A stretch of DNA of 64,000 bases from Callorhinus ursinus (GCF_003265705.1 NW_020312902.1:13440669-13504668); one strand, 5' to 3'. Shown: positions 1 to 13,290, counted from the stretch's first letter. Numbers and translations are program-made. Notes: generated from the letters alone by a model not told the origin.

Positions 1-495
1 TATTTTGGTATTCTATCCTTAAAAATTCTAATCATCAGACTTTGGACAAACAATTACTTAAAGGTTTTCAAAACAACATTCCAATGCCTTTTTTAATAGT
101 AAAAGTTTAGAAGCAAGATCAATGTTAAATGATGAATGAATGATGAAATTATTATATATCCACCAATTAGAATACAATGCAAATAATACAAGTTTTAAGT
201 TATGTTTGGGAAGTGTAGAGGATGGTACAGGAAAATGTTGAAGTACATTTTTAAAAGGTACAAAATCTTATAAACAGCATGATCTCACTTATGATGAAAA
301 CTTAAATATTAATGTTCAAAATTATGATAGGGAAAAAAGTCTATGAAGAAGTACTTGATTTTTTTAAGTGGTATTCTCTGAGCAATGAAATTACAGGTAC
401 TTATTTTCTTTTTATTTTCCTGCCTTTCCTTAAATATTTACAATGAGCTTTCATTCTATCTATAATCAGAAAAAAAAAGTGTTTCTTTTTAAAAT
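1..495 (+). mobile_element. Old L1M-type LINE 3' end
   Basis: AT-rich sequence resembles the 3' end of ancient L1 copies read on the plus strand. It includes a degraded 'gaatacaatgcaaataat' (compare the L1 'tatgcagccattaaa' region) near 170, a 'gatctcacttatgatg' block near 280 and a terminal A-rich run near 470-495. There is no usable ORF2 frame and no target-site duplication that I can see. The left edge is cut by the window. Family assignment is by recalled signature only. Confidence 0.4.
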
Positions 496-628
496 TATTT
501 GTGTGGTTTTGGCATTGCCTCTCCATCTTTCCCCATATGTCTAGCCCTTCGTGCTCCAGAATTCTTGTTGGTAAGAGGTTCTCTACAAAGTTCACATGCC
601 TTTCCAAGCTGTTCCCGGCTTGACACCC

Positions 629-929
629 TGCTATGGACTGATCTGAATCGTGCCCCCCACCCAAATTCAGATGTTGAAGCTCTAACCCCTAAGGATTAGG
701 GTCCTTATAAAAAGAGCCACCAGAGTTTGCTCTCCCTCTCCACCATGTGAGGGCACAGCAAGAAGGTGACCATATACATGCCAGGAAGAGAGCTCTCATC
801 AGAAACTGAGCATCTGGCACCCTGATCTCAGACTTCCGGCCTCAAGAAATGTGAGAAAATAGATATCTGTTGTTTATACTGCCAGGGCTATGGTATTTCA
901 TTAAGACAGCCCCAGAAGACTAATACACA
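629..929 (+). mobile_element. Solo LTR, ERVL-MaLR (MLT1-like), internally deleted
   Basis: The sequence starts TG ('tgctatggactgatctgaa'), has the MaLR hallmark of a gtgcccccc block followed by 'agatgttgaagctctaa', then 'ccttataaaaagagccac', 'aggaagagagctctcatcag', a 'gtgagaaaatagat' motif and ends 'actaatacaca'. This is the usual order of an MLT1-type LTR. The middle (about 100 bases between the 5' block and 'ccttataa') is missing compared with the consensus I remember. No internal retroviral genes flank it, so it is a non-coding solo LTR fossil. Confidence 0.72.
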
Positions 930-2647
930 CCCCTAGCCCAAGCTGGAAGAGAATATTCCTCCATTTCTTTAGTGAGAAAAAGGGTGACTCCTCCTGTTCA
1001 CAACCCTGCATCCAACCTGCATTTTAAAAAGCCTCCAAGCCTTCAATTTGGTGTTTTCTCCTTGGGCTGCTCAGCTCACCATTCTTCTCTTCCTTTTCTC
1101 CCTAAGCCTCTTCCTGACCCACCAATTCTCATACTCCCTATTCGTGAGGCTGCAGAACAATTTACTACTATCCATATGTACACTCTCTCCACTTCTTCTT
1201 GTAAGGAGGAAGTCCTACATGAGCAATCTGGGCTTCAGGAAGACTACAATGGTCAAGATGCCCTACTCTACGTGGGGGCTCTCCTGACCCGGCCCTCACA
1301 GGACAATAACTGACTCGAATCTCACCCACTGTGAGGACAATCAAACTTGCTCTCCTCTGAAAGTTTATTTTATCAGTGAGATTCCACAGTCTCTGAGCTG
1401 AATGGATATTCTCATGTCCTCCATGTAATCATCTGGGTGGAATAAGCATTTGGAAGTCATGTGTCTCTGATTCCAGAGACACTAGCCAAGGTTAGGGAAA
1501 GAAGGAGGAATGGTATTTCCATAGTGTCCTGGAATTTTTCTTACACTGGATTAGGTGAGTAATGTGGCTAATTTTTGAATTCTGTTTAACACATACAAGT
1601 ATTTTCAGATATCCCAAGGCCTGGTCAAATAATGATGTCTTCTCCTCATAACAGAAAAGCCATTAAGTATATAGCTCCATATGTCCCCTTATGTCCTATT
1701 GCTCATAAAACACATATGTGCTAAGCATAATTATCACATGAATCCAACACATCTTGATTTCATTCAAAGTGGTGAGCATTCTGTCTTCCTCAGTGCCCTG
1801 GCTGACTACTATGGATAGCTTTTGAGCATTGCATTTGCTCTTAGCATTAACATAGCTCTTCCAAGGCCAGGATGCAACCAGACATATAGCATGGGCAGCC
1901 CCCACCAGCAAAGTAGAAACTGATTTCTGCTTGCAAGCTGAGTTTTCACATCTCCCCTCCTGACCTTGCATGTATTATTTTGAATGTAATGCATTTTTAA
2001 ATTGCCACACCATTTTAAAAATGTAAGGGAGAGCTGAATTAAATATTATTTGTGGCATACCCTGGTTTGCAAAGGGCCTCTAAATCTGATCTCTTATATC
2101 AGGTCGATGCCTAAATCCCATTACTTAAGATTGCAAATGACTGTGTTTGCAAAATTGTAGATGCACATTTAGAGGCAGCTTCAAAAATTCAGCCCATAAT
2201 GTTAACTTTGTTTGAAAAGACCTTGATTTTCCAGGAAGCAATCTCAAGCCATTCTGCCTGTTCCTTAACTCTGTCTCTGTCATGGATAATGTATTAAGAG
2301 CCTAAAGATGACTTGCCATGTAGTTCTTCAGGAATCGTACTTTAGGGTCTAAATGAGTTCCTGGATGAATAAAAGGAGCCCATTTTTGAAGCAAAGCATA
2401 GGATACAATTCCAGAACAGGTGAGATCTACAGAGTTCAAAATTGAGGTGAAGGTTGTAAGAGAGTTCACATCAACCATGTTATCTCAAGGTAATTACTCC
2501 CCATTTTTAACTCCTGCTTCTCTGCCCAATGTCTTCTACACCCACAGCTGCTACTATGCTGAGACGGTAGGTCTAGGACTCAGACACGTGGGAGTTTTTG
2601 CCTTAAGTGAAATTAACACTTCTCCAAAAGGGCACGTGCACACTTGT
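930..2647. other. Unassigned intergenic/intronic sequence
   Basis: No repeat family, splice-flanked exon or RNA gene was recognised. Short chance open frames exist (113 codons from 972), but they overlap one another in several frames and show no domain. A scattered AT-rich segment near 1980-2060 could be a worn LINE fragment. Confidence 0.4.
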
Positions 2648-3217
2648 TGTATGACAGATTACCATAAAACGTAGCAGCTAAAAGCAGCAAATATTTATTA
2701 TCTTCCTGTTTCTATGGGTCAGGAATCAGGACGTGACTCAAGTGGGTGCCTCTGCCTCAAGTTCCCTCACAAGGCTTCAATCAACGTGTTGGCCAGGGCT
2801 GCAGTCTCAGCTGAAGGATGAGTGGAGAAGGAACTCCTTCCAAGTACGCTCACACAGTTGTTGGCAGGGTTCAGTTGTTCCTTGTTGGAACTGAGTGGCT
2901 GGACTGAGGCTCTCTGTTCCTTACCGACTACTGGCTGGAGACCTCCCCAGGTACTTGCCACATAGGCCTCTCCACAGTGCAGCTCCCAACATGGCAGCTT
3001 GCTTTGGCTAAGCAAGCAAGAGAGCACACCTGAGATGAAAACCACGGTCTTTTTGAATCCAAATTTCTGAAGTGACACCTCATCACCTCTGCCACATTCT
3101 ATTCACTAGAATCAAGTCACTAAATTCAGCCCAAACTCAAAGGGAGGGGACTACACAATGGCATGGTCCCCAGACAACAGAGACCATTGGGGGCCATTTT
3201 GGAGGCCGCTTGCCACA
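2648..3217 (-). mobile_element. Ancient LTR of ERVL-MaLR/MLT type, antisense
   Basis: Read on the plus strand it begins 'tgtatgacagattaccataa' and ends 'gcttgccaca', so it has TG...CA termini. In between are the familiar antisense blocks 'caaatatttattatcttcc', 'tgggtcaggaatcagg', 'cacaaggcttcaatcaa', 'gttggcagggttcagttg', 'cacataggcctctccaca', 'aacatggcagcttgctt', 'gaatcaagtcactaaattc' and 'gaccattgggggccatttt'. The order matches a common mammalian LTR of the MaLR/ERVL class. It is non-coding and old. The exact subfamily is not certain. Confidence 0.6.
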
Positions 3218-3298
3218 AGGAGGAAATGCTAACTATAAATAAACTTATTTTTTTACATATGTTATAGGTGGGAATGTATGTTAGCACACAACTTTGAT

Positions 3299-3500
3299 TT
3301 TTTTTTTTGAGAGAGAGAGAGAGAGAGAGTGAGCGTGAGCTGGGGTGGGGCAGAGGGAGAAGTTGAGAGAGAATCTTAAGCAGGCTCCACAACCAGCACG
3401 GAGCCCAATGCAAGGCTCAATCTCATGACACTGAGATCATGACCTGAGTGGGAAATCAAGAGTCAGATGCTTAACTGACTGAGTTACTCAGGTGCCCAAT
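3299..3500 (-). mobile_element. CAN-SINE (SINEC), tRNA-derived, minus strand
   Basis: The oligo-T start and (GA)n run at 3301-3330 are the complement of the A-tail and CT-rich body. The tRNA-derived head lies at the right end: 'gactgagttactcaggtgcc' is the complement of 'ggcacctgagtaactcagtc', the SINEC head. 'gagatcatgacctgag' is the complement of the B-box-side 'ctcaggtcatgatctc' motif. The flanks share a loose duplication ('aactttgattttt' / 'aatgttgatattttt'). The copy is diverged, so it is not among the youngest here. Confidence 0.88.
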
Positions 3501-4766
3501 GTTGATATTTTTAATGACAGGTTTTAAAGATATTCAAAATGTGTGTATTTTGGATGTAATTATTTCCCTTCTGGTGACGATCAAACCAAAAATATTAAAC
3601 TCTAACAATTACCAATCCCCCTCTTCCATGTTCTAAGGGATGTGTGCCTAACAAATATTACATTGATTTGTTAGAGGAGTGGGGTGAGAGTGATGGGTGG
3701 AGAAGTAAAGCCAGAGCCTAGGTCGTCATACATAAGAAAAGCCTATGATACTTGGGGAGGAAGGGGGCAGGGGGAGGGGAGCTCTGGAAGGGCACTGCTC
3801 TGACAGTAAGCCTCTGACTGAGAGCCTATAGAAAGAGAAGGAAAAGATGAGAAAGTAACCCGGATGATCAGGACTTGTGGAGTCAAGTACAGGCAAAGGA
3901 GTTTTAGAAAGACTCACTGTGTGCTGCATGATATAATGCTTCTTTGCAACCCATTTAAGAAAATGTTCAGTAAAAAGCAGCATTGCTCTGAAATGCTTTC
4001 TGTATTGAATGTGGGTCATAATTACTTAAATGTGACACTCCGCTGAGACTGGGAAAAACACAATCAAAGTTCTTACTTGGGCTACCTAGACACTGGTGCA
4101 AGAAAACAATCCTAGATATTAAAGATATATGCACAAAATATTAATGAAACTTATGGTAATCAAAAATGTGAAAATTTCCAATGTCCAATAAAAAGAAAAC
4201 ACAGTAACAAAATATGTATCTTTATATAATGAAGTATTTCATAGACAATTAAAAATGATGGTTATAAAGATTTTATACTAACATAAAAATTGCTATAATA
4301 GAACATTAAGAGGAGAAAAAGTAGATTGTAGAAATTCACATGTAATGTGTGTAGGCTACAAATGAATGAGCATATGCAGACAAAAAAAAACTGGGGAAAA
4401 CAAGAATAGAAGCTTTGAAAGGCAAGATTGTAATGAGAAGACTTTTAGTCCGTTGTCTTTTTCCATGCCATCCCTTTCTCCTTTAAAAGGCATTTTCCTG
4501 GGACCTCCTCTGTACTTTCCCATTTTCCCTACCCTCCTCCTCACGGCCTTTCTGAAAACCAGAAGAGAGAAGCTGCCGGCACAAATCACCACTAGAAGTC
4601 TACAGTGAGTACACTGACCTTAATCAAAGTACAATAGAGGCGTGGAACCCACCCTGCCTGTCCCTATACGCTAGCCACTAATCAGCCTACAACCAGGCAT
4701 CATAACAGCTCAAAAGAGCAATCCTCAGGGGAACTTCTTCCTGCTCCTCTAAAAAGGGCTGATCTA
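3501..4766. other. Mostly unassigned; possible old L1M tail at 4100-4400
   Basis: The 4100-4400 part is A-rich, with 'gaaaatttccaatgtccaataaaaa'-like content and 'attaaaaatgatggttataa', which resembles the tail of an old L1M on the plus strand. The rest shows no recognisable repeat or gene. Open frames at 4366-4608 and its complement are chance pairs over the same DNA. Confidence 0.3.
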
Positions 4767-5506
4767 AAACCAGTACTACATGTGGAGAAAGGGGAACCCT
4801 CTTACACTGTTGGTGGAAATGCAAGCTGGTACAGCCACTCTAGAAAATAGTATGAGGGTCCTCAAGAAGTTAAAAATAGAGCTACCCTATGACCCAGCAA
4901 TTGCACTACTGGGTATTTTCCCCAAAGATACAGATGTAGTGAAAAGAAGGGGTACCTGCACTGCAAGGTTCATAGGAGCAATGTCCACAATAGCCAAACT
5001 GTGGAAGGAGCCGTGATGTCCTTCAACAGATGAATGGATAAAGGAGATGTGGTTCATATATACAATGGGGTATTACTCAGCCATCAGAAAGGATGAATAC
5101 CTACCATTTACATTGATGTGGATGGAACTGGAGGGTATTATGTTAAGTGAAGTAAGTTAAGCAGAGAAAGACAATTATCATATGGTTTCACTCATATAAG
5201 AAATAGTGCAGAGGATCATAGGGGAAGGGAGGGAGAACGGAATGGGAAGAAATCACAGAGGGAGACAAACCATGAGAGACTTTTGACTCCAGGAAACAAA
5301 CCGAGGGTTGCAGAAGGGGAGGTTGGTGGGGGGTTGGGGTAACTGGGTGATGGGCATTAAGGAGGGCACATGATGTGATGAGCACTGGGTGTTACACACA
5401 ACTAATGAATCAATGAACACTACATCAAAAACTAATGATGTACTACGTGTTGGCTAACTGAATTTAAATAAAAATAATAATAAAATAAATTAAACCAGTA
5501 CTACAT
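4767..5506 (+). mobile_element. 5'-truncated L1 (3' end) with 15-bp target duplication
   Basis: The insert begins inside the last part of L1 ORF2 ('tggagaaaggggaaccctct') and runs through the ORF2 end, the 3' UTR and an A-rich tail ('aaataaaaataataataaaa'). A perfect 15-base target duplication 'aaaccagtactacat' occurs at 4767-4781 and 5492-5506. The ORF2 remnant (roughly 4780-5160) encodes the C-terminal '[16 protein letters not shown]' motif, then a stop in the WNQ-like region. The 3' end contains 'aaaaactaatgatgta', the shared tail of all young L1s in this window. It was inserted by target-primed reverse transcription, and the 5' truncation makes it inactive. Confidence 0.95.
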
Positions 5507-8390
5507 CTACTGACTTCTAATAGGGTTTCTTACTCTCAAGACCAGTCATTTTTGCAGCCCAAACATCCCAGAAAAGGATTAAGAGTTTAAAGTCCCTGAT
5601 ACTTTAGGGTGTATTATTTTATCAGAACATACTCCTGCAGTGATGGCAAGAAATAGGAACAAAAAAGACCCTGATCTTTCAGGAGACAGAATAATGAAAG
5701 GGCAGTTAATAGGAAGAGATATTGGAGACATTCTTTCTCTCTTTCTCAAGGCTATACAAGCAAATTTCATCAGACCAGAGGCATGTAGAGGCCAAGCAAG
5801 TTATACCAGAAGAAGGGAACACCTAGGGAGGGTGAGGGGCCATAAAGGCAAAGCCTTGAGCCACAAGTATTCACATTGGATGTGCAAAGAAAACAATCTT
5901 CCCACTGCAGAATGCACCTGTCTCTTAAATATCTCCCAATGGAAGAGTGGAAATACTATTCATTTGCAGCCCAGTAGGATATTAAAAAACAAACAAACAA
6001 ACAAACAAAAACAAAAGAAAACACATACTTTTTCCCCATGACAGCTTTGCCCAAGCAGACAAGAAAGGGATTATGTTAAGACACTTTCCATAGTGTCTTA
6101 GTGTCCATATCCCAAGATACATTCCACTTTTGTGCTCTGCTTGCAAATTATAATTGCTAAAGCAGATGGGGTGATAAATGGGAACATAAGACAGGCCTGG
6201 TAATCTGCCTGTTAACAAGGTATCAAATGAGTGAAAGGGTCACATATAAAGAAGGAGTTTTCAGGTCAGTCAGTACTATTCTTTGGGCATGCACTGGATA
6301 GCTGAATCACTCTATAATGTAAGATTCCTAGGTGACCTCTCTTGATGGGGTTAGAGCATCTGGAATTCACAAAGAAAATTTTACCTCCAGATGAAGCTTT
6401 TATAACTGCTGCTAATAAATATTATGCCCCATGCCCTGCCTAACTCAAAGGCACTGTAGGGCACTAAGGAGGAAATGGAAAATAATGGCAGCCCCTGACT
6501 ATTCCCAATACACGTTCATGGCCATTACAGCAAGTATGAGGCATGTCTGGTTGGTTCTTCCCCCTGCACCCTTGGCAAAGATCACTTCTGGATCACAGTG
6601 TTTTTCCTACAAATCCCCTCCAGGTGCTATTTTCCAACAACTGAAGGCAGAATGAAGAAGAAACTTTATATTCACAAAGGATCTATCCCTAGATGACTAC
6701 AAATCTCCAAATTATAGATAACAATATCTGGGCGATATTACTCGTGAGCTGCACGTACACTCTCTGTCTACATACAAGATAAAAGTATTAACATCATCCT
6801 TCATCTCAATGTCTTGTTTTTAGCATGCCTACACTCCTTCCAGTGTGTCCCCACTGTCCCCAACACTTCACTGCACCATCTCTCCCAGAGAAGAAGTTTT
6901 AGGGCTTTCTGTTGTTGATTTGTTTTGACTGTACCACTGCCGCCGCACAAGAATTATGACTCAAAGAGTAGAGGGCAGTAGAGGTTAGGATGAGAAGTGG
7001 ACCTTTCTGAGTAAATCAGATCCAATCAATTGTTAGCAGATGTCCACAGGTATACAAATCTCATCATGCATGGGATACAAATTTGTGTCCCAGAAAAATG
7101 ATGAATCACTTAGGTGTCATGGTCTTTGGAAATGCCAATAAGCATAATTCTTAATGACTTACAACGTACAAATGATTAATCTGATATGAAATTGAAGAGA
7201 TGAAAGTGACAAATGTCCAACTGATCATATCTGGTCCTTTATAGAACCTTATGAAATTGACAAGAAGAATCTTGTTCCCATTATACAGATGAGGGAACCA
7301 CAGCTTGAAGAGTCTTTGTGTCAGCCAGAGCAGGGCTCTACACCAGACAGATGCACACTTTGTCTTTTTTCAAGGAGGTTCTGAGGTAATGTTTCTACTC
7401 CCAACCCATACAGGTCATGTCTCTTCAACACAAATGGTTTAGAGCTTTAGACAGACATGGATTTTGTCACTGGGGGAAAAAATATCTGTATAAAGTGAGC
7501 TCTTCCACTGCAACTCCTATGACACCTAGAAGAATAATCATGGCAATTATACATCAGAAACGAAGAAGTGATAATTACGAAGACGGAATTGCCAGCTACC
7601 ACTTGGCTAGCCAGCACGGGCACTAACTTTTATATTTCCCCATGGGGGCACATATGAAAGAATCACAGAGTGCAGGAGAGATGAAACACAATTATCAGGA
7701 CCTAGGGATTTATTCTTTCCACTACACAAAGAAAAGGGGAGGGCAGACTGCAGCTGGAACCTTCTCTTCTTGCTCTTTGCAAAACATAGGAAAATGCTGC
7801 CCCTCGTCCACTTACTTTAATTTCCCTCAGAAATGATGACAAGGCTTATCCAGTCTATTGTACTTTCCTTTTCCATCAACTTGACTTCCTAGTCAGCCAA
7901 CAGCCTCACCATCTCAAGAGTTTGTTCCAGAAATAGCAGAGGGCTTTTTTTTTTCTTTTTGAAGGACCTGTGAGTGATGACACGCCAAGAAACTGGTCCC
8001 TTTTGGCTGAGCAAAAGGCTCTAGTCACATAGCTGGAACATCAGAGAAACAAATACTTCCTTTTTCTGCCTTAGTTTATTAAAAAATCTTAATAGTTCTA
8101 AATACAGACCCAATAATAAGTGTAATAACAGTACAGACCAAATAATAGTTGGTCTGAAAAGGGCAAAATAAGTGGGGACAGTCCAGGTGTTGAGTCAAGA
8201 GCACTACCCCCCCATTCACTGTGTGCAATCAGTAGGTTGGCACACACTGTGTACTCACGGGATGCTTCTGCAGTTATCTTTCTGAATTTTGGTCATAATT
8301 TTGTACGTACACAGGGAACTGGGTGGAGTCATTGCTTTCAAAGATGTTGGTGTGACTATATATATATGTACAAAGTACTCATCGCCATCC
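5507..8390. other. Unassigned sequence; AAAC repeat and a possible MIR
   Basis: An (AAAC)n run sits at about 5987-6013. A block near 7255-7350 ('attatacagatgagggaacc') resembles the antisense MIR core. Otherwise I see no repeat family or exon. Open frames such as 5640-6041 (133 codons) end in a lysine/asparagine-rich stretch caused by the AAAC repeat and have no domain. Confidence 0.4.
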
Positions 8391-8393
8391 ACA

Positions 8394-8396
<3 letters not shown>

Positions 8397-8438
<42 letters not shown>
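8397..8438. repeat. (CA)n microsatellite
   Basis: About 21 uninterrupted CA units, preceded by a short 'tatatatatat' run at 8358. The overlapping open frames made of Thr-His or Val-Cys repeats are artefacts of this tract. Confidence 0.98.
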
Positions 8439-9216
8439 ACCTCCACCTTATATAAGACAAAAATGGCCATCTTGTGACTTTTTAAGGGCACTGAACTAAG
8501 GTGCTTAAAAAGAGATAGAAAATAGGGACTACTTTCCAAGATTAATTTTGGTTTTGTTTTAATTAAGCATATAATTAAGCATATTAAACACTTGGGTGCA
8601 TGCTTCTTAATCTCTATTCCTTTGGCTATACCTCTGCTGAAATGAAAGCAAGATACAAGTAAGAAGACTTTTCACATTGCAGCAGGGAAGAACAAAATAT
8701 AAAATTATACCAAACCACGTTTAGCTTGCTACAACCAAGGTAAAAATAGCACGCACGTATAAAGGAACACCAATTAATAAAAACACTTTCTGATAGGCGG
8801 AGGGCTAATTTTCCACTTGGAACATATACTCACTCTTTAAAAAAGGCTTTTCAGAATGTGCTCCACAGAAGCTGTTCTGAAGGATTTATCATGTGTGACA
8901 TGGGAAAAGGATTCTTTAGTGAAATAAGTTTAGGAGTCCTCTTCAGTCTCTGGGTTTCTCCAGAGTCTTAATTATCCTAACATGAATCCTGCATCTTCAC
9001 TAAGGCAGAGTTAAATAATCATTACTTAAAATTGCTTGACCATAGAAACACTTAAGAAAGGAGAAGCATTTTGTGGAACTAGTTTTCTTCAGAGTACACT
9101 TTAGGAAATACTGCTTTTAGAATAGGTACACAAAATATATACTTCTCCCAAACAAAGGGAGATTAGCACCCAGCTAAGAGCACCTGGTCATGACCTTCTC
9201 ATGGAGCACCCTAGCC

Positions 9217-9361
9217 CAGTGCGTTTCAAACTTTAACGTACACCTGAATCACTAGGGACTGTGTTACGTGCAGACTCCTACTCAGGAAGTCTTGCCTGAG
9301 ACTCTGCATTTCTAACAAGTTCCCAGGTGATGCTGATGCTGCCAGTCTGTGAACCACACTG
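9217..9361 (-). mobile_element. MER5A-like hAT-Charlie DNA transposon fossil
   Basis: The block starts 'cagtgcgtttcaaactttaa' and ends 'ctgtgaaccacactg', giving terminal inverted repeats of the CAGTG type. Internally it has 'ctctgcatttctaacaagtt' and 'cccaggtgatgctgatgctg', diagnostic of the non-autonomous MER5 group. It is about 145 bases long against roughly 190 in the consensus, so it has internal deletions. It has no coding capacity. Confidence 0.85.
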
Positions 9362-9889
9362 AGTAGCAAAGGGCTAGAACACACGTGTTTTCAAGTGCTG
9401 AAGGTGTCTCCAGTATTATCCTGAGTGCTATGCTCTCTGATAATTCTGTATCCAAGAGGGTAGTGGGTCTGTGGATGGGACTTACCAGTAAAACCTGTTG
9501 GGTGTGATGCGTTCATGCATGAGTTGCCACCGTCTTCCAAAGTCCATGGAGCTGTAGAGCTGCAAAACAATGAAGTGAGGAAAGCATAAGCCTCAAGGGC
9601 ACAGGTCAACATAAATACACATGGCATCCCCCTGGATAAGGACATTCTAGTGCACCAGAGTGCCGACCTCAGTTGGCATCGATTTTATCTAGATAAAAGC
9701 TATGAATATGACCATGCCATACTTATCATGGTGACTTCTGCACCAAGTAGGTGCTAAACATATATCCAATCAACCAATGATTTTGAGCTGAGTGTAACTC
9801 CTTTCTGATGCCATCCATCATTCTCTCCTTCAGGGGTAAAGCCTTTCATAAAATTCTTATTTTTCTTCAAATTCCTTGATATCTTTAGC

Positions 9890-10010
9890 TCCATTCAAAA
9901 CAATTCAGCAAAATTTATTTAAAATTTATTTACTGAATAGCTCCTACATGTAAGGCACTCTGGTGGACATGAAGATAAAGAAGAGGTAGATTCTGTGTTC
10001 TCAGGGAAAT
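9890..10010 (-). mobile_element. L2 LINE 3' fragment, antisense
   Basis: 'caaaatttatttaaaatttatttactgaat...ctcctacatgtaaggcactctgg' is the antisense of the L2 3' end (the 'gtgcctggcacatagtaggtgctcaataaat' signature), followed by the 'gacatgaagataaag' and 'ctgtgttctcaggg' steps. It is highly diverged; the edges are approximate. Confidence 0.5.
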
Positions 10011-13000
10011 AAAACACATGTAAAAATACTCATCTGCTGGTATCTGAGCCAATATTATGTATAAAATATTGCGCTGTTCAAGTTTTATCGCTCACTGCTC
10101 CTATATATAATCTAAATGAAATGGACTCTTCACTAGCAAGGAGGATACCACGCTTGTTTATAGTCCTAGGTCTTCACAGAGATAAGGCCATGCTTACGCC
10201 TAAGTAAGCATTACACAAGCGTGGGTGGCTCCCTCCATGCAACCTTTTCCAACCAGTCCAAGCCACTCATCTTTCTCCCTTCTCAATTCACTGCACTCAT
10301 CTTTGGTTTCCACCGAACACTTATCATGAGGTAAAACGTGGTTATGTCTTTCGGATTCATCTGTACTATTTAGTTGTGTTTATATTCCTTCAATATATAT
10401 GGAGTTCACCAGATATCTGTTGAATAAATCAATAATGAAAATGGGCATGTAAGAATGGATAGTAACTCATGGAATGAGAAAAAAATTCTAGAAGAGGCTC
10501 AAGACTTTGGAAAAATAAAGAAGAACCCCAGCATGGCTAATAAAGTCAGATTCCAAATTCACTTACTTTTATGGATGTAGAGTCTGACTCCTTTTTAACA
10601 CGTAAGAGAAAGGCCAACATTCCTATCACAGACTAGCCAAGAGTATGGAGTTTATTTTCCATTGTATGCCTGGAAGTATAATAGCTCTGACTGATAATGG
10701 AAATAATGGAAATAATAATAAAAAGAGGTAGACTACACTGCTCTTTCACATACATTTGAGCCTTACAAGGACACTGAAAGGCAAGGCAGTTATGACTACT
10801 TGAATCCTTGCTCTCAAGCATTTTCTGACCTGCCAGGGAGAGTCAACCACTCACCCCAGGTACCATCACTATTTTTACTGTCTGCCTCTAAGAAGCTGTT
10901 CACACCAAGGCAATACTGGTTGGCATGCCCCTCCTGCCATTAGGCTATGAGTCATAAGAGAGGCAGGAATCATGCCCGACTCACCTCTGTGTATCAGTGG
11001 TTACAGAATGCATATACAGGTGAGCACACAAACCTCCTGTTTCGTAGCTAATGAACTCAGTCTTGGGGAAGTTAGGTTTTGGTCAAGAACTAGGATTTAA
11101 GTTTTCTGACCCCTGGCTCCCAGCTTCTTCCATGGACTCACGGTGCCTAGTTTATAGGGAGAATTCTACCATGTTTATGTTCTTCACACTTTCACAGGTG
11201 GGGAAATTGGGAAAGGCAGAAGTAGATGGGCCTTAAGTTTATAGAAATGGGGTCAGATGAAGTATCTTCCCATTATCACATCCCCAGTACTGTTCCCCTA
11301 TAGGGATGTGCTGTCTGGCATACCACACCCAGGTCACGCTGCCATCTGTAACGTTCTGAGTCCCTGATCTTGCAACTCATACAGAAGTAATTTTTGAACG
11401 AACTTCTGGTAATCTCAAGTAAGCCTTGGGGGGCTTAAAGAAGTTTTATCCCATTTAGCCCATTTCATATTGCCCATCTCTCAACTTATAAACAGATGAC
11501 TCTCAAATATACATACACCACACCAAAGGGGAAAATGGGCCAGAGGTTAGAGCTCTAGAAGTTGAGAAATGGGCAAGATTAACAGGAATGGAAATGGAAC
11601 AATGAGCCTTCCTAGAGCAACATAGCTTGAGCTAGGCCTTTGGAGATAGGTGGTATAGACAGGAGAGAAGGTGAGTAGAGATTTTATAGGGTGAAGAAAA
11701 CAATAAGAACAAAGATGTCAATATGGTTAAGATCTTGAACTTGGCTTATGGGGAAGTTTTTAAGAGGAAGCAGAGACGTGACGACTGTCACTGGCTAAAA
11801 GGAGGTGGAGGTTGTCTGTCTGCCCATTTTCTTGTCTGTCTCTCTTTCTATACACCCAACTATTTGTGGCTGATCCTATATTTATCTGTATGTATATTCA
11901 TATTGGGGAGGGTGTTGGGAGGAAGGAGAGAGTTGGTAAGGACCAGACCATTGCATTGGAAAGAATATACCCTTATATTTTTTTGCAAGGACTGAGATTT
12001 CCATGCATAGTTTTAAGAAATGGGTCACTCTCCTTCCCATGGCAGGTGTCTGAGAGACAGATGCTCAGACTTAAGACATGTTTCCCAATTAAACACAGAA
12101 GAGACTTCGGTTGGAGCCTTCTATAACCCAAAGATATCAGACTCTCTGTCAGCCCAGATTCCAATCATAGAAGCAGAGCTCCAAATCCCTTCAAATAAAA
12201 CCCAGCATGATTCTGTCTTTCTCTGCTGCGAACTCTAGAGACAAGCCAGGGAAGAACCATGAGGGTCACACTGACACAGCTGGAGTCTCAATCCTCCAGA
12301 GAAATTATCAGTCCTTCCATCATGGAGGATCTGGTAGCAGCAGAATGCCTCCACCACAGCTCCTGCTAGGACTCACCCTTGGGAGAAGCATGACTCCTCT
12401 CGTCTCATGCTCTTCCTAACAGAGAAAGAACAAGAGATCAGCTGCTGATCTCCTCATCCAAGCCTGTTCCACCTCCTGCCTCCCTTGTCTCTGGTTTTGC
12501 TTCTTCAGCTCTTCCGCTTGACTGATGGGAGAAAAATTAAATTGAATTCTCTGCCTAGAGGCTGATTCAGAGGAACAGAAAGAGCAGGCTCCTATTCATT
12601 AAGAGCTAACCATAGCTACCTTGTCTCTCCATCCACATAAGTTGCTGAGTCTGGAATGAATTTTATTCTACCGCAAGCTGGATCCTTGCAGCCTCTCCAT
12701 TCACCTATGTGTTCATCCATTTCTTCCTTCCTTCATTCATTGACTAAAAGCGTATCAAGAAACCGCTATACTTTAAGCACTCAACTAAGGCTGTAATTAC
12801 AAAGGTTAAAAATGCCATGAACGGTGGAAGACAGAAATTCAGACAATTACACTGTCATGCAATATATGTCATAATATTATTACTAGTTATCTCTGCAAGG
12901 GTAAGACTGAAGGCCATCAGTATTTTTTGTTTTGGTTATCTGGGTCTTTAAAATTATTAGGACCATGCATTACTTTAGTAATTAAAAAAGCTCTAACACT

Positions 13001-13084
13001 CAAAGAGAAATAAAGAATTTAGGCAACCATTCAATAGTAAGTGTTACAAGATCATTTAATGATATGAAAATGCTTATATTATTT
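10011..13084. other. Unassigned unique sequence with weak L2 traces
   Basis: Weak L2-like signatures are seen near 10390-10440 ('atatctgttgaataaatc') and 12715-12850 ('cttccttcattcattgact', 'atactttaagcactcaac'). No exon, RNA gene or promoter was recognised. The overlapping open frames between 11723 and 12419 occupy several frames of the same DNA and lack any domain. Confidence 0.35.
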
Positions 13085-13290
13085 ATTTTAAAATATATTG
13101 CAAAACATGCATACATTGACACTAATTTTATTTAAGTATTGCAAAAACTTGAAACACATCAGAAGGAGATATGCCAAAATATTATCAGTGGTTATTTCTG
13201 AATTGTGGGACTATGGTAACATATTTTTTAAAGCTTTCTATCATTTTCAGATTTCTTTACAATGGATAATATTTCAATAGTAATATAAGC
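13085..13290 (+). mobile_element. Old L1M 3' UTR fragment
   Basis: The series 'atgccaaaatattatcagtg', 'ggttatttctgaattgtggg', 'tttttaaagctttctatc' and 'tttctttacaatggataata' follows the order of the ancient L1 3' end ('agtggttatctctgggtggtggga...tttctacaatgaac'). No A-tail is preserved cleanly. Confidence 0.5.

Noticed and set aside
8850..9125. Possible hAT MITE ('gaatgtgctccacagaagct' ... 'cactttaggaaatactgctt')
   Set aside because: The ends resemble hAT-type termini, but I could not match an internal order to any family I know, so I did not list it as a feature.
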